DNA of 64,000 nucleotides from an uncultured Sutterella sp. (GTDB lineage Bacteria; Pseudomonadota; Gammaproteobacteria; Burkholderiales; Burkholderiaceae_F): the NCBI GenBank assembly GCA_900542805.1, contig UQOW01000002.1:48959-112958 (forward strand). Direction: 5' to 3'. The position numbers and the translations under genes were made by a program. The notes beneath the pieces are model-generated. The model worked only from the letters and a program-made list of their open reading frames with translations, did not search any database and was not told the origin of the DNA. Below are positions 1-9,136 of the stretch, piece after piece. Position 1 is the stretch's first letter, and the number at the start of each line of letters is the position of its first letter.

Positions 1-392
1 TTTCGAGGGACAAGTCGCCCTCCCGACGACAAGGCAGCGATTCGGGCGGAACTTTTCTTGAAAGAGCAACAAACCGGCGGAACGTTTTTTTCCGTTGCTT
101 TTAACCTTAAGTGCGATTGTTTTCCCGCGGATATTTAAAACGAAATCGACCTCTTTATTGCCCTCGCCTTGGGCGCATGTGGCACGCGCCCTCTCCCACC
201 AGGAACTTAACCAAGAGGCATCCGCGGCAGCAACGGCATCGGCCGAAAAATAAAGGGACGGGCGTCCAATGTCTCAAGCTCCTGCCTAACAACGGTTGTT
301 TTGCCGATTTGACGCGGACCGAGGACGACTTGAATAAAACGTCGTGGCTCGGTAACTCGTTGTTTAATCAGGGAAAATTCTTTTCGCGTAAA
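1..392 (-). pseudogene. remnant of an ATPase of the AAA/DUF4143 family, cut by the window edge
   Basis: The minus strand from 392 starts with an N-terminus typical of this family: a Walker A written GPRQIGKTT after an EPRRFIQVVL strand. A frameshift near 250 restores a readable stretch (ADAVAAADASWLSSWWERAR) that in intact relatives precedes Walker B. The text then jumps directly to EGNKEVDFVL, which belongs to the C-terminal nuclease-like DUF4143 domain, followed by K-A-L-K-V-K and F-x-P-x-R strands. The Walker B, sensor and winged-helix middle is therefore missing, and the gene carries both an internal deletion and a frameshift. The start at 392 is preferred because GAGG lies about 8 nt upstream. 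Intact relatives are common accessory genes of unknown cellular role. Confidence 0.75.
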
Positions 393-685
393 CATTGAGG
401 ACCTCAAGGCCTTAATTTGCGATCTACTACGCGTCATTTTGCGAGATACAACTCGCAAAAATGCATTTTTTTAAAAGTACTCCTTCTCACGGAGTTTGTG
501 CCCAATCCCCAGTGTGACAGCCTAAGCAATCCTAAAGCGTATGGATTCGGGCCTCGTTTTCCTAATAGGTCGGTCGGTCGCGTTTTTCAGGTTGGGGTTT
601 TCGCGTATTTGTCGGAGTTCGGTGCGTCTTAGGCCCTCGGTTTGGCTAAAATCCGAAAATCGGCCGAATCGGGGGGATATTCATC

Positions 686-1102
686 ATGGACGTTAAAAAA
701 GACAACGCGATGTACATGCACATCGCTCAAATTGCATCCGAACGCAGTTATGCCGTGCGGCTTAAGGTCGGGTGCGTGATTGTCAAGAACAATGCCATCA
801 TTTCCATCGGTTGGAACGGTATGCCGACCGGGTATGATAACTGTTGCGAAATGCAAGTGGACGGCAAACTCGTGACGCGTCCCGAGGTGCAGCATGCCGA
901 ACTCAATGCGATTTCCAAACTGGCGTTTAACGGCTTTTCCAGTCGCGGAGCGAGCATCTTTATCACTCACTCCCCGTGTATTCACTGTGCCCTTTTGATT
1001 CAAAAGTGCGGTATCGAGCACGTCTATTACCATGAGATTTATCGCGATGATTCGGGTATCCGATTTCTAAAGCACGCCGGAATCAACGTCGAGCAACTAT
1101 AG
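686..1102 (+). CDS. deoxycytidylate (dCMP) deaminase family protein
   Basis: A 138-residue zinc-dependent deaminase. It shows the family signature clearly: HAE at residues 70-72 (His ligand and catalytic Glu) and PCIHC at 97-101 (two Cys ligands), plus the GWNG substrate strand near 42-45. By family it deaminates dCMP to dUMP, feeding dTMP synthesis. Length matches phage-type and bacterial ComE-like dCMP deaminases. A G-rich ribosome site about 8 nt before the ATG supports the start. The NERD helicase gene begins 27 bp downstream on the same strand, so the two are probably co-transcribed. That pairing is not a standard pyrimidine operon and allows a defence role (see findings). Substrate dCMP rather than another (deoxy)cytidine compound is inferred. 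Confidence 0.85.
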   Translation: MDVKKDNAMYMHIAQIASERSYAVRLKVGCVIVKNNAIISIGWNGMPTGYDNCCEMQVDGKLVTRPEVQHAELNAISKLAFNGFSSRGASIFITHSPCIHCALLIQKCGIEHVYYHEIYRDDSGIRFLKHAGINVEQL

Positions 1103-1129
1103 AGGCGGCTTTTTCTCCGGTGAACGATT

Positions 1130-2788
1130 ATGGCAAAGTTCATTGAAAATCCACGCCGTTTTTCCGAACCTGCGCGAAGCGGTGATTTCGGGGAAGCGGC
1201 CGTCAGACGCCAGCTCGAAGTCCTGCCCGATGACTACACTGTCTTTTTAAACTACGAGGCGATGAGCCACGGCGGTCGCGTTTTAAGCGAATTTGACGAT
1301 GTTGTCGTGACGCCGACGGGCGCCATTTTGGTTCTGGAAGTTAAAACGGGACAGCTTTCGGTCGACAAGACCGGCAATCTCATTCGAGACCGCAAGGAAG
1401 GCATTCTCGATATTTCCGAGCAGATTGCCACTCAGCATCGATTGATTTTGACGCGTTTAAAGAGTCGTTTTCCGGGTAAACATCTGCGGTTTAAGCACTT
1501 TTTGGTGATTCCCTACGGGCAGATTGCAGAGACTCCCGCCTTCAATGACGTCAGTACTTGCATAATCGATTCGAAGAAAGTGCCCTTTCTGGCCGAAATC
1601 GTCCAGGACTTTAATGCCGAGTACATCGGTCCGGAAGATGTGCTTACGGATGATGAAATCGTTGAGTTTTTCAAGGGACAAATCGCTCTGACACCGGATG
1701 TCTCGGCCCTGGTTCCCGGCATTGAGTCGTTGCAAAACACGCGGGCTCGGGGTCTTTCCGAATGGATTCCGCGAATTCAGACCGCCTCGCCTGTTATTGA
1801 GGTCGAAGCACCGGCGGGAGGCGGAAAAACGCAACTGGCCGTCACACTCCTGAAAGATGCCTGCGACCGAGGGCTGCGTGCGCTTTATGTGGGATTTCAT
1901 CGAAATAATGTCGAGCGACTCAGAAAAACTCCGGTGGCCTCTCGCATCGCTTTTATCGGAACCTGGCACGAATTGGCGCGCGAGTTAACTCGCGATGCAA
2001 CAGATCCCGACGAGCTTATGCCCGAAGAAAGAGTCGCCTGGTTTGATTCGCTTTCCGAGGCACTGTGTCAAACACTGAAAACTACGGCCCTACCCTACGA
2101 TTTGATTGTGGTCGACGGCGCCGAAGACTTTGAGTTCGACTGGATTGATGCGCTTGCCAACGCGTTGAATCCGGGCGGACATCTTTATACGTTGCGCGAT
2201 CTTTTTGCTCGGGACGCGAAATCACATCCGGAGTTTGCTCCGCTCGATCATATAGTCGTTCGTTCGACCGAATCGGCCCGTGTCTCTCAGACGCGTGCTT
2301 CCGAGATGATCGCCCTCGAACTGGTGAGCCCCGAATTTACCGGGAACCCGGATTTTGTCGGCGAGAATACGATTGTTTCGTATGCGCCGAGTGAGTCCGT
2401 TCGCCGGATTACGGAAAAAGCTCTTGAAAATGCCGTTGCCGCCGGGTTTTCTCCCGAACAGATAGCCCTTTTAAGTGCAAAAGGGCTTTCCTCCTCCAAA
2501 CTGTTACAAAAGGAGAGTTTGGGCGGGTACGTGCTGAAGAGACCGACCGGACGCTTTAACCAGAACGGTGACATGATTTTTACCGACGGTGTGCTCTTTG
2601 CCGATACCGTTCGGCGATTCAAGGGGCTGCAAAGTCCCTGTGTGATTGTGACGGAATTGGATTTCGAAGAGCTCACTCGTTCCGTTCGGGCCCTCTTGTA
2701 CTTGGCGATGACGCGCGCTTCGGTGCGATTGGAGCTCGTGATGAGCGAAGCAAGCGTCCGGGCGCTCAGTAACGGTAGCGCCCGGTAG
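1130..2788 (+). CDS. NERD-domain protein with UvrD/Rep-type superfamily 1 helicase fold
   Basis: A 552-residue protein. Residues about 15-120 form a nuclease-related (NERD) domain with the restriction-endonuclease-like core EFDDVVV...ILVLEVKTG. A P-loop follows at about 225 (APAGGGKTQ), a Walker B variant (LIVVDGAEDF, where classical UvrD has DEAQD) at about 325, and C-terminal helicase motifs (VRRFKGLQSPCVIV and LLYLAMTRA) at 495-540. NERD-helicase proteins are seen on plasmids and near defence or DNA-processing genes; their substrates are poorly known. The A-E in place of E-A/D-Q in motif II is unusual and could alter ATP hydrolysis. Probably in one transcription unit with the upstream deaminase gene. 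Confidence 0.8.
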   Translation: MAKFIENPRRFSEPARSGDFGEAAVRRQLEVLPDDYTVFLNYEAMSHGGRVLSEFDDVVVTPTGAILVLEVKTGQLSVDKTGNLIRDRKEGILDISEQIATQHRLILTRLKSRFPGKHLRFKHFLVIPYGQIAETPAFNDVSTCIIDSKKVPFLAEIVQDFNAEYIGPEDVLTDDEIVEFFKGQIALTPDVSALVPGIESLQNTRARGLSEWIPRIQTASPVIEVEAPAGGGKTQLAVTLLKDACDRGLRALYVGFHRNNVERLRKTPVASRIAFIGTWHELARELTRDATDPDELMPEERVAWFDSLSEALCQTLKTTALPYDLIVVDGAEDFEFDWIDALANALNPGGHLYTLRDLFARDAKSHPEFAPLDHIVVRSTESARVSQTRASEMIALELVSPEFTGNPDFVGENTIVSYAPSESVRRITEKALENAVAAGFSPEQIALLSAKGLSSSKLLQKESLGGYVLKRPTGRFNQNGDMIFTDGVLFADTVRRFKGLQSPCVIVTELDFEELTRSVRALLYLAMTRASVRLELVMSEASVRALSNGSAR

Positions 2789-3052
2789 GAGGGCTTTGAG
2801 TTCAGCTAAGAAGCCTTGATTTCTAAATGAAAAACAATATGTAAGCGATTACTTACTTAGACGCTTTTTCTGGAATCGGCTTCTCAATCGTGGGTCTGGG
2901 CGCGGCGAGACGGTAAGCGACAAGCGTTTTTTCCTCGGGAACGTATGAAAGACACTTGGGTGGTGTTCGCCTCCTACTTCCGTCGAATGATACGAAACGC
3001 GTTAAAAACCTGTAGCATTCGCGTCGGTGGAGTTTTTTCGCCCTAAACTCTT

Positions 3053-3694
3053 ATGAACTTCTATCAAATTACCGATTTCATCGGCATTGTTGCATTCGCT
3101 TTAGCCGGAATCCTTGCCGCCCGAGGACGCAAAGTCGATCCGGTCGGTGTTTTCGTCATGGCCTTTACAACGGCCTTCGGCGGCGGACTGATTCGCGACA
3201 TCATCATCGATAACCGTCCCTTTTATTGGATTGCCCATCAGGAGTACGTTTGGGTCGTGCTCTTTATGACCCTGATTGCTCCGCGTATTGTCCGCAAATT
3301 CACGGAAACGCACCTGTATGCCATCTTTATCTGGTCCGATGCCATCGGCCTTGCCGTCTTTTCCGTCGGCGGTACGGCCATGTCGACGGCAGCGGGGGTC
3401 CCGGCACTGCCCGCTGTAATCTTGGGGGTGTGCACCGGTGTTTTCGGGGGCCTGCTGCGGGACGTCTTTTTATGCCGCGTACCGATGGTCCTGTCGGATA
3501 AGCAGCCCTACGCCTTTGCCGCTTTTGCCGGAAATTGGGTGTATCTGGGACTTGTGTATCTCGACATGTCCGTTGATACGGCGTTTATTGCTTCGGCGGT
3601 GTTCATTGCCGGTCTGCGCCTGGTGTGTTGGCACTTGGATATGCCGTTTGTTTCGTATGGTTCCCGCAAAGGAACGGGTGACGGAACGCTTTAA
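3053..3694 (+). CDS. TRIC/UPF0126 family inner-membrane protein
   Basis: A 213-residue polytopic protein made of two similar halves of about three membrane segments each. Both halves carry the family's glycine-rich turn followed by an arginine (AFGGGLIRDI near 40-50 and VFGGLLRDVF near 128-138), as in the trimeric intracellular cation channel (TRIC)/YicG-YadS family. Members conduct monovalent cations or are proposed glycine transporters; the substrate here is unknown. It stands alone and is convergent with the hydrogenase operon, from which it is separated by a shared terminator hairpin. Confidence 0.8.
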   Translation: MNFYQITDFIGIVAFALAGILAARGRKVDPVGVFVMAFTTAFGGGLIRDIIIDNRPFYWIAHQEYVWVVLFMTLIAPRIVRKFTETHLYAIFIWSDAIGLAVFSVGGTAMSTAAGVPALPAVILGVCTGVFGGLLRDVFLCRVPMVLSDKQPYAFAAFAGNWVYLGLVYLDMSVDTAFIASAVFIAGLRLVCWHLDMPFVSYGSRKGTGDGTL

Positions 3695-3718
3695 GGTCTT
3701 TTCGACGTTTAAGATAAG

Positions 3719-3755
3719 AAAACCGCGACGTTATCAAACGACGTGTCGCGGCTTT
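3719..3755. terminator. bidirectional terminator hairpin between convergent genes
   Basis: CCGCGAC (3723-3729) pairs with GTCGCGG (3745-3751). A-rich sequence lies on the left and GCTTT on the right, so on the minus strand the hairpin is followed by GGTTTTC. It sits midway between the TRIC-family gene (+) and the hydrogenase gene (-). Confidence 0.6.
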
Positions 3756-3784
3756 ATGACTCCGGAATCAACCGGTCTGAACGC

Positions 3785-5569
3785 TTAAGAAAGCTTTTTT
3801 CTCAATTGCGTGAGGTCCATGACGGCTTCGGCTTCTCTTCGATCCGTGTAGTGCGTATGGAGCAGCCGGTGCGAGGTTTCCGAGCACGGTTCTTTTAAGA
3901 ATTCCGTGTACAGAATCTGCACATCGGGGTTATTGTGGCTCTGGCGCAATTGACGTTTGGAATCAATAGCATAAATGCCGGCGATACGCTTTTGCGCCCG
4001 CGTCAGATATTCGCGCTTAACACGCGGGGTTCCGCCGCCGTCAATGCAGCCGCCCGGGCACGCCATCACTTCGATGAAGTGATACGGACACGTTCCGGCT
4101 TTAATCTGATTAACAAGTTTCTGGGCATTCACAAGGCCGTGGACCACGGCAATGCGCACGGTTCCTGCCTTGCCGAGTGTGAGCGAGGCTTCTTTAATCC
4201 ATTCCATGCCGCGCACGGGTTCGTACTCTACCGGACCCAATTCCTTTCCGGTGAGAATAAAGTGCACGGTACGAATCGCCGCTTCCATCACGCCGCCTGT
4301 GGCCCCGAAAATTACGCCGGCCCCGGTGTTTTCACTCATGACGGGGGAATCGAATTCCGACTCAGGGGTTTTAGCCAGGTCTACGCCGTACATCTGCAGC
4401 AGACGCGCAAACTCTCGGACCGTCAGGACCAAGTCCGTATCGGGCATGCCGTTTTGCCGCAGCTGCTCGCGAACGGCTTCGTCTTTCTTGGCCGTGCAGG
4501 GCATGACGGAGATAAAGCGCAACTTCTTGGGATTGACGTCCTTTTTCTTAGCAAAGTAGGTCTTGGCTAAGGCGCCGAAAATTCCCTGCGGCGAGCGCGT
4601 AGTCGAAAGGTTTTCGATGACTTCGGGATTAACCTTTTCCACAAAATTAATCCAGCCCGGGCAGCAACTTGTCATCATCGGAAGTTTTCCGCCGTGCTCA
4701 ATCCGGTCGATAAGTTCCGTGCCCTCTTCCATAATCGTGACGTCGGCGGCCCAGTTAATGTCGCAGACAAAATCGGCACCGATTTGTTTTAACGCCGTCA
4801 CGATACGTTTTTCGGAATTTTCTCCGAGCGGCATCCCGAAGGCTTCTCCGAGCGTGACGCGCACGGCCGGGGCAAAAGCCACGACGGTTTTGATTTCCGG
4901 GTTATTAAACCAAGCGAGCGCCGTATCGAGTTGGTCTTTTTCCGCTAAGGCCCCGACCGGGCACACGAGCGTACACTGCCCGCATTGCACGCAGCGGGAG
5001 CTTTGACCCCACTTGTCTGTGCCGGCAATGCCGACACCGGCCCGGGTTCCGAAGCCTTCGAGTGTTAACGCAGAAAGCCCCTGTACTTTGCGACACACTT
5101 CGACGCAACGCATGCAACGGATGCACTTACTCGCATCGCGCACAAGAGCCGTAGCCGAGTCGTCAAAGGGACGCGGCGCTTTGCGGTTTCCGTTATCGGG
5201 GTTTTGCGTGAGGCCGACGTAGACGGCCGCATCCTGCAATTCGCAGTCTCCGTGTCTCGGACAGGCGGCGCAGTTCTGGTCGTGGTCGGAAAAAAGCCAT
5301 TTGACCTGCTGCTTTTGCATAGCCCGGACCGTGTCGGTACGGGTGTAAACATGCATGCCTTCGGCAATCGGCGTCGTGCATGCCGTCGTGATGCGCGATG
5401 AGGCGCCGTCGCGAATTTCCACGAGACACACGCGGCAGGTTCCCGGAGTATGGTCGATCGGAAGCAACGCGCACAGGGTCGGAATAAAGATACCGGCGCG
5501 TTTGGCAGTAGCAAGAATCGTCTCGCCTTCGTTAAATTCAACAGGTCGGTCGTTAATGTAAGCCAGCAT
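3785..5569 (-). CDS. [FeFe] hydrogenase, NADH/NADPH-linked multidomain type (HndD/HydA-like)
   Basis: A 594-residue soluble hydrogenase reducing protons or oxidising H2. In order: a plant-type [2Fe-2S] domain (C33, C45, C48, C64), the His-Cys3 cluster (H96, C100, C103, C109), two [4Fe-4S] sets (C149/152/155/159 and C193/196/199/203), then the H-cluster domain with L1 TSCCPGW at 300-306, L2 MPC at 356-358 and L3 EVMACPGGCIDGGG from 500. A small-subunit domain closes the protein. All H-cluster cysteines are present. A strong GGGAGG ribosome site precedes the ATG. It is the second gene after the NuoF/GltD fusion, 17 bp apart, so the fusion is the likely electron partner. No maturases (HydE/F/G) lie in this window. 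Confidence 0.93.
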   Translation of the reverse strand: MLAYINDRPVEFNEGETILATAKRAGIFIPTLCALLPIDHTPGTCRVCLVEIRDGASSRITTACTTPIAEGMHVYTRTDTVRAMQKQQVKWLFSDHDQNCAACPRHGDCELQDAAVYVGLTQNPDNGNRKAPRPFDDSATALVRDASKCIRCMRCVEVCRKVQGLSALTLEGFGTRAGVGIAGTDKWGQSSRCVQCGQCTLVCPVGALAEKDQLDTALAWFNNPEIKTVVAFAPAVRVTLGEAFGMPLGENSEKRIVTALKQIGADFVCDINWAADVTIMEEGTELIDRIEHGGKLPMMTSCCPGWINFVEKVNPEVIENLSTTRSPQGIFGALAKTYFAKKKDVNPKKLRFISVMPCTAKKDEAVREQLRQNGMPDTDLVLTVREFARLLQMYGVDLAKTPESEFDSPVMSENTGAGVIFGATGGVMEAAIRTVHFILTGKELGPVEYEPVRGMEWIKEASLTLGKAGTVRIAVVHGLVNAQKLVNQIKAGTCPYHFIEVMACPGGCIDGGGTPRVKREYLTRAQKRIAGIYAIDSKRQLRQSHNNPDVQILYTEFLKEPCSETSHRLLHTHYTDRREAEAVMDLTQLRKKLS

Positions 5570-5586
5570 AGTCAGTTTCCTCCCGA

Positions 5587-7542
5587 TCAGTCGGCATTGG
5601 CGACCGGTTTATCAGTGTAAAAGCGGATGACGCGATAGCAACGCATGCAGCGGGACGCTTCTTCACAGGCCTCGGCATCGGTAAATCCCGTATCGGCCGG
5701 TTGAAAGTTTTTAGAGCGAACGGCCGGATCGACACGGTGGATGGTCATGCGCTTTTTAGGCTTACAGGGCTCGACCGTATCCCAAACGAGTTTTAATCGC
5801 ATAATCAGGTCACTTGCGCGGTCACGGGGGCTAAAGCGCGATTGACCCTTAAGGTAGGCGACAATCGATTTTGCAGCCCTGTCACCCTGCGCGAGGGCCT
5901 CGACAAGACTGGTCGGACCCGTGGCGCAGTCGCCGCCGGCAAAAACGCCGTCTACATCGGTCATCTGTGTGGCGTCGGTCTGAATATTGCCGCGCCGGCC
6001 GAGTGTCAGCCCCGAATTTTCCAGGGCTTGTGTCTCGATTTTCTGCCCGATGGCGGCAACGAGTGTTTGACAAGCGAGTGTGAACTCACTACCGGGAACC
6101 GGCTCAACACCCATGCGTCCCCGGGCATCGGGTTCGGTGGTGTGCATCTTCGTGAGGCGTACGCCCGTTAAGACGCCGTCGCGGCTTTCCAAGGCAACGG
6201 GGTTTGTGAGGAAGTGAAATTCAACGCCCTCCTCTCGGGCTTCTCGAATCTCTTCTTTATCGGCCGGCGCTTCTTTGAGTGTACGGCGATAAATGAGGTG
6301 CACACGACCTGTCGTCACTCGCCGCGCCGTGCGGCAGCAGTCCATAGCCACATTTCCGCATCCGACGACGGCAATGTCGCCGTCCATCTTGGGTTGGCGT
6401 CCTGCGATAACTTCTTTTTCAATCTCAAGGAGAAAATCGATACCGTTTCGGTAACCCTTAAGGGTCGTATCCTCATCGGGTAGGCCCAAATACGCTCCCT
6501 TGGCACATCCGATACCGAGGAAAACGGCTTTGTAGCGAGCCTTCAAATCGGCAAGCGACATGTCGCGGCCGAGCTTTTTGCCGTAAAAGAATGCTCCCCC
6601 TAGGGATTTAACGGCATCGGTTTCGTTTTTCAGAATGTCTTTGGGGAGTCGATACGGAGGAATACCGCGAAGGGCCATGCCGCCCGATTCGGTGTCCGCA
6701 TCGTAGATATCGACGGCAACGCCCTTTTGTAAGAGGTGGTATGCGCAGTTAATCCCGGCAGGACCCACACCGACAACGGCAACCTGAGCTCGGGCGCCCT
6801 CCGGAACCGTCTTCTTAAAGAGCGAAGCAATGGTGCCTTGGGTCGCTTCGGCAATGTAGCGTTTGACTTCTTTAATGGCAAGGGGGCCTTCGAGGGCATT
6901 TCTTCTGCAGGCTTTTTCGCAGGGTCTGACGCACACGCGTCCGCAGGTTGCAACCATCGGATAGCGCTCGAGAATGACGGCACGCGCCAGAGCGTTTTGT
7001 CCGTCACGCACAAAATCCATATAACGCGGAATATTGACGTGGTCGGGGCACCCTTCGATGCAACTTGCGGTGACAACACCGTAAGAAGAAAGCACTCGAG
7101 TGTCCGTGACGGTTTTAAAGAGTTCGTCTTTAAAGTGTGTCAAAGCCGCAATCAACGGCTTGGCGCTTGTGCGTCCGATGCCGCAAAGGCTTGTTTGATC
7201 CATTTCACGGGCGGCACTTAAGACGGCATCCCAGTCAACGGTAGCTCCTTGACCGACCGCAAGGCTTGTGAGCGCTTCATCGATAATGACGGAGGCATTA
7301 CGGCACGGTGTACAGCGTCCGCAGGAATTGGCTCGCACGGTCTTGTAGTAATCGGAAAGAACGCGTGCAAGAGAAACGGTTTTATCGAGAACCAAAAAGC
7401 CTGCGTGCGCAACTAGGGCGCGCATGGGGTTGTTCGGGTCGAATTCGGCAATCGCATCAACGGGAAACCCCTCGGTTGGGCTTTCGGATTTTCGGTTATC
7501 GAAGATGCGACCGTTCCAGACACCGTATAAGATTTGTGCCAT
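5587..7542 (-). CDS. NuoF C-terminal / GltD-like flavoprotein fusion, hydrogenase partner
   Basis: A 651-residue protein from the ATG at 7542, chosen because AAGGGG lies just upstream; a longer reading to 7632 lacks family support. Residues about 70-125 match the [4Fe-4S] end of NuoF-type subunits (CGRCTPC at 74-80, C120). A GltD-type N-terminal Fe-S domain follows (ATCGRVCVRPCEKAC, about 203-217), then an FAD-binding Rossmann motif (VVGVGPAG, about 260) and an NADPH-binding motif (VVGCGNVAMD). The C-terminus has a further pair of cysteines (CMRC). The FMN/NADH-binding front of NuoF is absent. By family it should move electrons between NAD(P)H and the hydrogenase encoded directly downstream. 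Whether it bifurcates electrons is unknown. Confidence 0.85.
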   Translation of the reverse strand: MAQILYGVWNGRIFDNRKSESPTEGFPVDAIAEFDPNNPMRALVAHAGFLVLDKTVSLARVLSDYYKTVRANSCGRCTPCRNASVIIDEALTSLAVGQGATVDWDAVLSAAREMDQTSLCGIGRTSAKPLIAALTHFKDELFKTVTDTRVLSSYGVVTASCIEGCPDHVNIPRYMDFVRDGQNALARAVILERYPMVATCGRVCVRPCEKACRRNALEGPLAIKEVKRYIAEATQGTIASLFKKTVPEGARAQVAVVGVGPAGINCAYHLLQKGVAVDIYDADTESGGMALRGIPPYRLPKDILKNETDAVKSLGGAFFYGKKLGRDMSLADLKARYKAVFLGIGCAKGAYLGLPDEDTTLKGYRNGIDFLLEIEKEVIAGRQPKMDGDIAVVGCGNVAMDCCRTARRVTTGRVHLIYRRTLKEAPADKEEIREAREEGVEFHFLTNPVALESRDGVLTGVRLTKMHTTEPDARGRMGVEPVPGSEFTLACQTLVAAIGQKIETQALENSGLTLGRRGNIQTDATQMTDVDGVFAGGDCATGPTSLVEALAQGDRAAKSIVAYLKGQSRFSPRDRASDLIMRLKLVWDTVEPCKPKKRMTIHRVDPAVRSKNFQPADTGFTDAEACEEASRCMRCYRVIRFYTDKPVANAD

Positions 7543-7905
7543 GTGCTCCCCTTTCTGAATAACTTGACTCCAACGTTCGATTGTACTCGGTTTGAGGGGT
7601 AAAAATGGATATGAGGACAATTCCGTCCTCACCCTCTATGATGAAAAGGACGGGGCCCGGTACGCATCCAGACCGCGTACGTTTTTTGCAAAAACGTTTG
7701 TATGCTAAGAGCGTCAATAAATTGCGGCTAGGTTTTTCGCACCCCATATGGCTCTCCCGCGGCAGACAACTTCGTTGTCAGCCGCGGTGTAGGGGCGTGA
7801 AAAAATGAGTGCTCCTGTCCTATCAAGAGCATCATCAATTTTCTCTTCACCGGTGTTACGTCCGGGTCCCATCAAAAGCCCCTTTTTCATTTCGCAGGAG
7901 GGACT
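7543..7905. other. divergent intergenic region: hydrogenase operon 5' end and IS110 non-coding end
   Basis: This 363-bp gap must hold the promoter of the hydrogenase operon (leftward). On the right it holds the non-coding flank of the IS110-like recombinase gene. Apart from the nested palindrome listed separately I see no coding content. IS110 elements are known to carry their bridge RNA in the non-coding stretch before the recombinase, so a remnant of one could lie here. Confidence 0.4.
7733..7803. repeat. nested palindrome upstream of the IS110-like gene
   Basis: Inner arms CCGCGGCAGACAAC (7757-7770) and GTTGTCAGCCGCGG (7774-7787) pair over 13 of 14 positions around a TTC loop. Outer flanks TTTTTCGCACCCC (7733-7745) and GGGGCGTGAAAAA (7792-7804) are nearly complementary. 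The structure could be a REP-like insertion target of the IS110 element, a piece of its bridge RNA, or a terminator-like fold. Confidence 0.6.
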
Positions 7906-8583
7906 ATGGGTCATTCTAAAGCACGGGCTAACCAAAGCATAGTTGTAAAGCAAGAGGCAACTCAGCGCATTATCAACGTTGCTCACGTCTCCGCCATTGG
8001 CATAGACGTTCATCTGGACCTTCTCGTCTGCGCGTATCAAGCCAGCACCAAAGGAGAGATCATCACCGAAGTTCGAGAATTCGGTGCGTCATACAGTCAG
8101 CTCGAATCCTTCGCCAGTTGGTGCGCGGAGAAGCAGCCGGAGATCGTTCTCATGGAGTCCACCGGTGTCTTGTGGCAGTCGCCATACGCCGCCCTGGAAG
8201 CTCACGGCTTCACCAGCGATCGCCTGGCCCTGGTCAATGCCAGAGATGTCAAGGCTGCAATGGGACGCAAGACCGATAGAGAGGACGCAATTCGATTGGC
8301 CGAATTCGCACGAATGGGGCGAATACGGAAATCGTTTGTTCCCAAGTCTATTTTTCGTGAAATGCGCTTGTTGGCCAGGCTATTCCAAAAAGCCAAGAAC
8401 GATCTGGCACGAAAGTCCAATCGTTATCAGAAACTATTGAATGCCGCAGGATGCCCCTCTCTGTCAAAATACTTCCTAATCGCTAATCAGGAGGGCACGG
8501 AGAAAATAAATAGGCACCCCATATCCGCTCGAAAAGAAAAATCAAATCCTCGGGAGAATCCTTTCCAAGGAGATTACGGTTGA
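7906..8583 (+). pseudogene. truncated IS110-family recombinase (DEDD, N-terminal domain only)
   Basis: About 195 of 225 codons match the RuvC-like N-terminal domain of IS110 transposases. Seen are AIGIDVHLD (first acidic residue), LMESTGVLWQ (Glu) and GRKTDREDAIRLAEFARMG (Asp pair), followed by the expected coiled-coil helices. The match stops around 8470-8500, and the C-terminal domain with the catalytic serine is absent. The last codons read into an unrelated IS3-like orfA in another frame. A good GGAGGG site lies 6 nt before the ATG. The element is dead as a transposase unless supplied in trans. Confidence 0.85.
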
Positions 8584-9136
8584 ACAGGCGCACCGCGCAT
8601 ATAGTATCGCGACAAGCTGCGTGTATCGTTGGTTGCGGCAGCTCAAAGCGGATAGTCGGTCTAGCGGGCAAGGCACTCAGGCCATCCCCTTACCTCAAGG
8701 CATGAACTTTCGTGCCGCGCTTGTCGCCGAAGGGTATTGCCAAGAAGTCGGCTTTGAGTCCCCGGCGGCCGGCAAGTTCTGCCGCACCAAAGGCGTCATC
8801 CTGGACGAAATCAAGCGCTTCAGCACCTGGCTTGCACAGCATGACGATGATGTTGTACTCTCGGCCAGTGCGCGTGCTCGCGAGCAAGAACTCATCAACA
8901 AGGTAACGGCGCTAAGCGAAGAACAAAAGCAGCAGAACCGCGAGTTGCAACGCAAGGAAAAGGCCCTGGCGGAAGCCGCGGCTTTGTTGGTGTTGACAAA
9001 AAAAGCGCAGGCGATCTGGGGGGACAGCGGCATCAACAACGTAACGCCTTTGGCGCGCTTCAATGGCGCGGATGTAGCTATCTGCAAAGCACGCCGTCAA
9101 GTGATGGCAAAGGCTCGGCAACAACACCCGGAATGA
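8510..9136 (+). pseudogene. IS3-type OrfA-like transposase subunit without a standard start codon
   Basis: The frame opens after a stop at 8507 and reads PYPLEKKNQILGRILSKEIT then a helix-turn-helix ending VYRWLRQL, the usual front of IS3-type OrfA proteins. A second DNA-binding region follows, then a coiled coil with QRKEKALAEAAALLVL near the end. The expected initiator position reads ATA (8510), so the true start is mutated or lies at the GTG at 8621, which would skip the helix-turn-helix. No OrfB with a DDE domain follows. It begins inside the IS110 remnant's last codons, so one element has collided with the other. Confidence 0.65.

Noticed and set aside
3935..4570. Long plus-strand frames opposite the hydrogenase gene
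   Set aside because: The minus-strand frame has all hydrogenase motifs; the opposite frames are by-products of its codon use.
8690..9127. Minus-strand frames opposite the IS3-like OrfA
   Set aside because: The plus-strand frame carries the helix-turn-helix and the coiled coil typical of OrfA.
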